From positions 1-9,284 of the forward strand of contig JADBKX010000166.1 in NCBI GenBank assembly GCA_014894735.1: 9,284 bases of DNA. The letters are read 5' to 3'. The position numbers were made by a program, and so were the translations under genes. Numbering within the stretch: position 1 is the stretch's first letter; each line of letters opens with the position of its first letter. The notes beneath the pieces were generated by a model. It saw only the letters and a program-made list of their open reading frames with translations, made no database searches and was not told where the DNA came from. This stretch comes from Candidatus Sediminicultor sextus (GTDB taxonomy: Bacteria; Atribacterota; Phoenicimicrobiia; Phoenicimicrobiales; Phoenicimicrobiaceae). Below are positions 6,692 to 9,284 of this stretch, one piece after another.

Positions 6692-7663
6692 ATGGATAAT
6701 TTAGAAAAAAATTCCAAATTTAAAAAATTTAGTCAATACAAATCTCAAATTGCATTATTAATTATGACTGTTAGTGTTTTTGGATTATTTATGATTACCA
6801 GCCCTGAAGTTTTCTTTAAAGGAAGAATATATCAAGCATTTTTATCTACAGTTCCTATTATGGGATTAATGGCTCTTGGTTTAACTTTTGTACTTGCTAT
6901 GGGTGAAATAGATCTTTCCTTTCCCTCGACTATGGCCTTATCAGGCTTTATTTTTACAAGCACATTTCAGGCTACAGGTAGTGTTATATTAGCTTTAATA
7001 TATAGCCTTTTATCCGGTGTAATAGTTGGGTTTATAAACGGAACATTAGTTACATCAATAGGTATTCCTTCAATTGTAGCTACCTTAGGTATGCAATTTT
7101 TAATCAGGGGTTTTAGTAATATTATTTCTAATGGTTTAGCTAAGACAGTAGCATTAGATAAAACTATTTCCTATAAAATATTTGCTGAAAAGTTAGGAGT
7201 AATTCCGGTTCAGTCAATCTGGTTTATAGGGATAACAATTTTCTTCTATTTCTTACTTTTTAGACATAGGTTTGGTGAGCATGTATTATTTATAGGTGAT
7301 AATCGGGAAGCTGCAAGAATGATGGGTGTTAATGTAAATAGAGTAAAAATAATGGTTTTTATATTGATGGGAATTATGGCTTCATTTGCCGGAATACTAA
7401 GTTGTTACCGGATGAGAACCTGGTGGCCGACCATGGGAGAAGGATATATAATGATGGTAATGGCTGCTGCTTTTGTGGGCGGTACTTCTATGTTTGGTGG
7501 AGAAGCTAGTATCGAGGGTACTTTCATTGGTTCATTTGTTATTGGTTCTTTAGAAGCAGGTATTGTTGCTGCAGGCCTTTCTGGTTTCTGGACACAATTT
7601 GTTTGCGGGGTTTTAATCCTAGCTTCAGTAACTATTCATACCTTAGTAAAGAGAAGAAAATAA
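6692..7663 (+). CDS. Sugar ABC transporter permease (BPD_transp_2, ribose/fructose class)
   Basis: This is the membrane channel of the importer, 323 aa with about eight to ten hydrophobic segments, for example 20-36, 53-70, 97-118, 176-190, 218-237, 252-267, 275-297 and 301-319. Family landmarks include the loop GLTFVLAMGEIDLSFPSTMAL (split: GLTFVLAMGE 63-72, IDLSFPSTMAL 73-83), GIPSIVATLGM (124-134) and the cytoplasmic ATPase-contact motif GDNREAARMMGVNV (202-215), equivalent to GGN--AA--SGI-V of RbsC. The ATG at 6692 is preferred to one at 6674 because GAGAGG (6676-6681) sits at ribosome-binding distance only for the later codon. The basic C-terminus (KRRK) is cytoplasmic. Binding protein, ATPase and this permease make a complete importer; a single permease gene implies a homodimeric channel. 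Confidence 0.94.
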   Translation: MDNLEKNSKFKKFSQYKSQIALLIMTVSVFGLFMITSPEVFFKGRIYQAFLSTVPIMGLMALGLTFVLAMGEIDLSFPSTMALSGFIFTSTFQATGSVILALIYSLLSGVIVGFINGTLVTSIGIPSIVATLGMQFLIRGFSNIISNGLAKTVALDKTISYKIFAEKLGVIPVQSIWFIGITIFFYFLLFRHRFGEHVLFIGDNREAARMMGVNVNRVKIMVFILMGIMASFAGILSCYRMRTWWPTMGEGYIMMVMAAAFVGGTSMFGGEASIEGTFIGSFVIGSLEAGIVAAGLSGFWTQFVCGVLILASVTIHTLVKRRK

Positions 7664-7702
7664 GGTATAGGTAATGTAATATTATGAAGAAAAGGAAGTA
7701 AT

Positions 7703-7807
7703 ATGAAATTTAAACTATTTAAGGTGCCAACGTTTTTTCAGTTAGAACTTTGTGCTAAAGGGCATCATAGAATTATCAATATTTTAAAGGAGGATTTAAA
7801 TGATTAA
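7703..7807 (+). CDS. Unrecognised small protein (34 aa) overlapping the start of the isomerase-family gene
   Basis: An ATG at 7703 lies 4 bp after AAAGGAAG (7691-7698), and the ORF encodes MKFKLFKVPTFFQLELCAKG then HHRIINILKEDLND, ending at TAA 7805-7807. It overlaps the next gene by 8 bp, and that gene's strong AAAGGAGG (7786-7793) falls inside its last codons, the pattern expected of translational coupling. The peptide is basic at the start, has a hydrophobic/aromatic middle and ends acidic; there is no convincing membrane helix. It fills almost all of the 136-bp gap after the permease. I do not recognise it. It could be a real small protein, a leader peptide controlling the isomerase gene, or the truncated end of a lost gene; the good ribosome binding site favours translation. 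Confidence 0.5.
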   Translation: MKFKLFKVPTFFQLELCAKGHHRIINILKEDLND

Positions 7808-9281
7808 CATTCCTGAAGTAAAACTTGGGATAGTTGCTGTAAGCCGTGACTGTTTTCCTATTGAAATTAGTCAAAGTAGGAGAGCAGCTGTTATGAAGGC
7901 GTGCAGTAAAAAGGGAATTTTGATTAAGGAAATTAAGACCACTGTTGAAAACGAAAAAGATGTCTTAAAGGCCTTAAAAGATTTGAAAGAGGCAGAAGTT
8001 AATGCATTGGTATTATATCTGGGTAATTTTGGCCCTGAAGGCCCAGAAACAATGCTTGCTCAAAAGTTTTCAGGACCTGCTATGTTTGTTGCCGCGGCAG
8101 AAGAAACTGGAGAGAATTTAGTAAGTGGTCGCGGAGATGCATACTGCGGTATGCTGAACGCTTCATATAATCTGGAACTAAGAAAATTAAGTCCTTATAT
8201 TCCTGAATCTCCTGTTGGTACGGCAGAAGAGATAGCAGAAATGATATTGGACTTTGAAAATATAGCCAGAATATTACTTGGGCTCAAAAAACTCAAGATA
8301 ATAAGCTTTGGCCCCAGACCTCAGGACTTCCTTGCCTGTAATGCGCCTATACAACCCCTGTATGATTTAGGTATAGAAATAATGGAAAATTCAGAGTTGG
8401 ATCTTTTCGAAGCTTTTAATCATCATGAAAATGATTCAAGAATATCAGAAATAGTTAAAAATATGGAAAAAGAATTGGGTGAGGGAAACAGATATTCAAA
8501 AATACTGTCAAAACTTGCACAGTATGAGCTTACACTAAAAGATTGGATGGAGCAGAACCTTGGTGCATCTGAATTTGCAATATTTGCTAATAAGTGTTGG
8601 CCTGCTTTCCAGACTCAATTTGGATTTGTACCTTGTTATGTGAATTCAAGGTTTGCTATGAGAGGAATACCTATATCTTGCGAAACAGATATATATGGAG
8701 CATTGAGTGAATATATCATTACTCTGGCTACTAATTTACCGGCTACATTACTTGATATAAACAATACAGTTCCGAAGGATATGTATGAAGAAAATAGGGA
8801 AAAGGTAGAGAATTATAAGCTAAACGACCTATTTATGGGATTCCATTGTGGAAATACTCCCATTTGTTATATAAAAAATGCTGAAATGAAATATCAATTA
8901 ATTATGCATAGATTGCTTGAGCCAAATAAGGACCCTGATATTTCCCGGGGTACCCTTGAAGGAACCATAATTCCCGGAGATATTACCCTGTTTAGACTGC
9001 AAGGTACAGCTGATTATGAATTGAGGAGTTATATTGCTCAAGGTGAAGTACTTGATATAAATCCGAAATCCTTTGGAGGAATTGGCGTATTTGCTGTTAA
9101 AGAAATGGCCAGGTTCTATCGCCATATACTTATTGCAAAAAGATTTCCCCATCATACCGGTATAGCATTTAGACATATAGGCAAAGTATTATTTGAAACC
9201 ATGAAGATGTTGAGTATAAATGATGTAGCTTTTAATCAACCTTCAAATCTACTGTATAGAAACGAAAATCCATTTGCCTAA
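7800..9281 (+). CDS. L-fucose/L-arabinose isomerase-family protein
   Basis: The 493-aa protein falls in the L-fucose/L-arabinose isomerase fold family, metal-dependent enzymes that interconvert aldoses and ketoses in the cytoplasm. The N-terminal region has a Rossmann-like start (KLGIVAVSRDCFPIEIS, 8-24) and the segment VNALVLYLGNFGPEGPETMLA (split: VNALVLYLGNF 67-77, GPEGPETMLA 78-87). Mid-protein, KIISFGPRPQDFLACNAPI (166-184) matches the family's F-G-R----- loop. NKCWPAFQTQFGFVPC (264-279) and ISCETDIYGALSEYI (292-306) form the metal region, with Asp297 (and Glu295) as likely ligands. FPHHTGIAF (449-457) supplies the expected late histidine; GFHCGNTP (347-354) is a further conserved core. 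Length matches AraA (about 500 aa) and is shorter than FucI (about 590 aa), but the sequence is not a canonical AraA. Start: AAAGGAGG at 7786-7793. The substrate is not determined; the arabinofuranosidases upstream make L-arabinose plausible. Confidence 0.85.
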   Translation: MINIPEVKLGIVAVSRDCFPIEISQSRRAAVMKACSKKGILIKEIKTTVENEKDVLKALKDLKEAEVNALVLYLGNFGPEGPETMLAQKFSGPAMFVAAAEETGENLVSGRGDAYCGMLNASYNLELRKLSPYIPESPVGTAEEIAEMILDFENIARILLGLKKLKIISFGPRPQDFLACNAPIQPLYDLGIEIMENSELDLFEAFNHHENDSRISEIVKNMEKELGEGNRYSKILSKLAQYELTLKDWMEQNLGASEFAIFANKCWPAFQTQFGFVPCYVNSRFAMRGIPISCETDIYGALSEYIITLATNLPATLLDINNTVPKDMYEENREKVENYKLNDLFMGFHCGNTPICYIKNAEMKYQLIMHRLLEPNKDPDISRGTLEGTIIPGDITLFRLQGTADYELRSYIAQGEVLDINPKSFGGIGVFAVKEMARFYRHILIAKRFPHHTGIAFRHIGKVLFETMKMLSINDVAFNQPSNLLYRNENPFA

Positions 9282-9284
9282 ATT

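Noticed and set aside
1..9284. CRISPR arrays, tRNA/rRNA genes, insertion sequences and long direct repeats
   Set aside because: Reading both strands showed no repeated spacer structure, no tRNA-like or rRNA segments and no transposase motifs.

Overview
The window is AT-rich, densely packed and coded almost entirely on the + strand. It reads as a carbohydrate-use locus of an anaerobic, low-GC, fermentative bacterium. The codon use and gene mix would fit lineages such as Atribacterota, Thermotogota-like or Firmicutes-like anaerobes, but nothing here fixes the phylum and that placement is a weak inference.

Layout: (1) 2-367, 3' end of a GH127 (DUF1680) beta-L-arabinofuranosidase-type gene cut by the window edge. 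(2) 506-2026, a complete intracellular GH51 alpha-L-arabinofuranosidase. (3) 2193-4445, a tight Leloir cassette: an unrecognised 54-aa small ORF that overlaps galT, then galT, then galK, whose start shares one base with the galT stop. (4) 4438-4635, the apparent scar of an M24 (aminopeptidase P-like) peptidase gene that once overlapped the end of galK; only pieces of its N-terminus, middle and C-terminus remain. It is followed by about 145 bp with a hairpin, an orphan Shine-Dalgarno sequence and a possible promoter. (5) 4782-7663, a three-gene sugar ABC importer of the ribose/fructose (CUT2-like) class: periplasmic binding protein, single-domain ATPase and permease, with a strong 20-bp stem-loop between the binding protein and the ATPase. 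(6) 7703-9281, an unrecognised 34-aa small ORF coupled to a large L-fucose/L-arabinose isomerase-family protein.

Working together (inference): GH127 and GH51 enzymes release L-arabinose from beta- and alpha-linked arabinofuranosides. GalK and GalT take galactose to galactose-1-phosphate and then UDP-galactose/glucose-1-phosphate. The ABC importer brings in a monosaccharide, and the isomerase-family enzyme probably converts an aldose (L-arabinose, L-fucose or a relative) to the ketose. This set suits arabinogalactan or arabinose/galactose side-chain material. No regulator, kinase (araB/fucK type), epimerase (galE) or aldolase lies in the window, so the pathway is incomplete as seen.

The most notable items are two small ORFs that each overlap the start of a metabolic gene and carry the next gene's ribosome binding site inside them (at 2193 and 7703), the M24 gene scar, and the palindrome-built hairpin inside the ABC operon.
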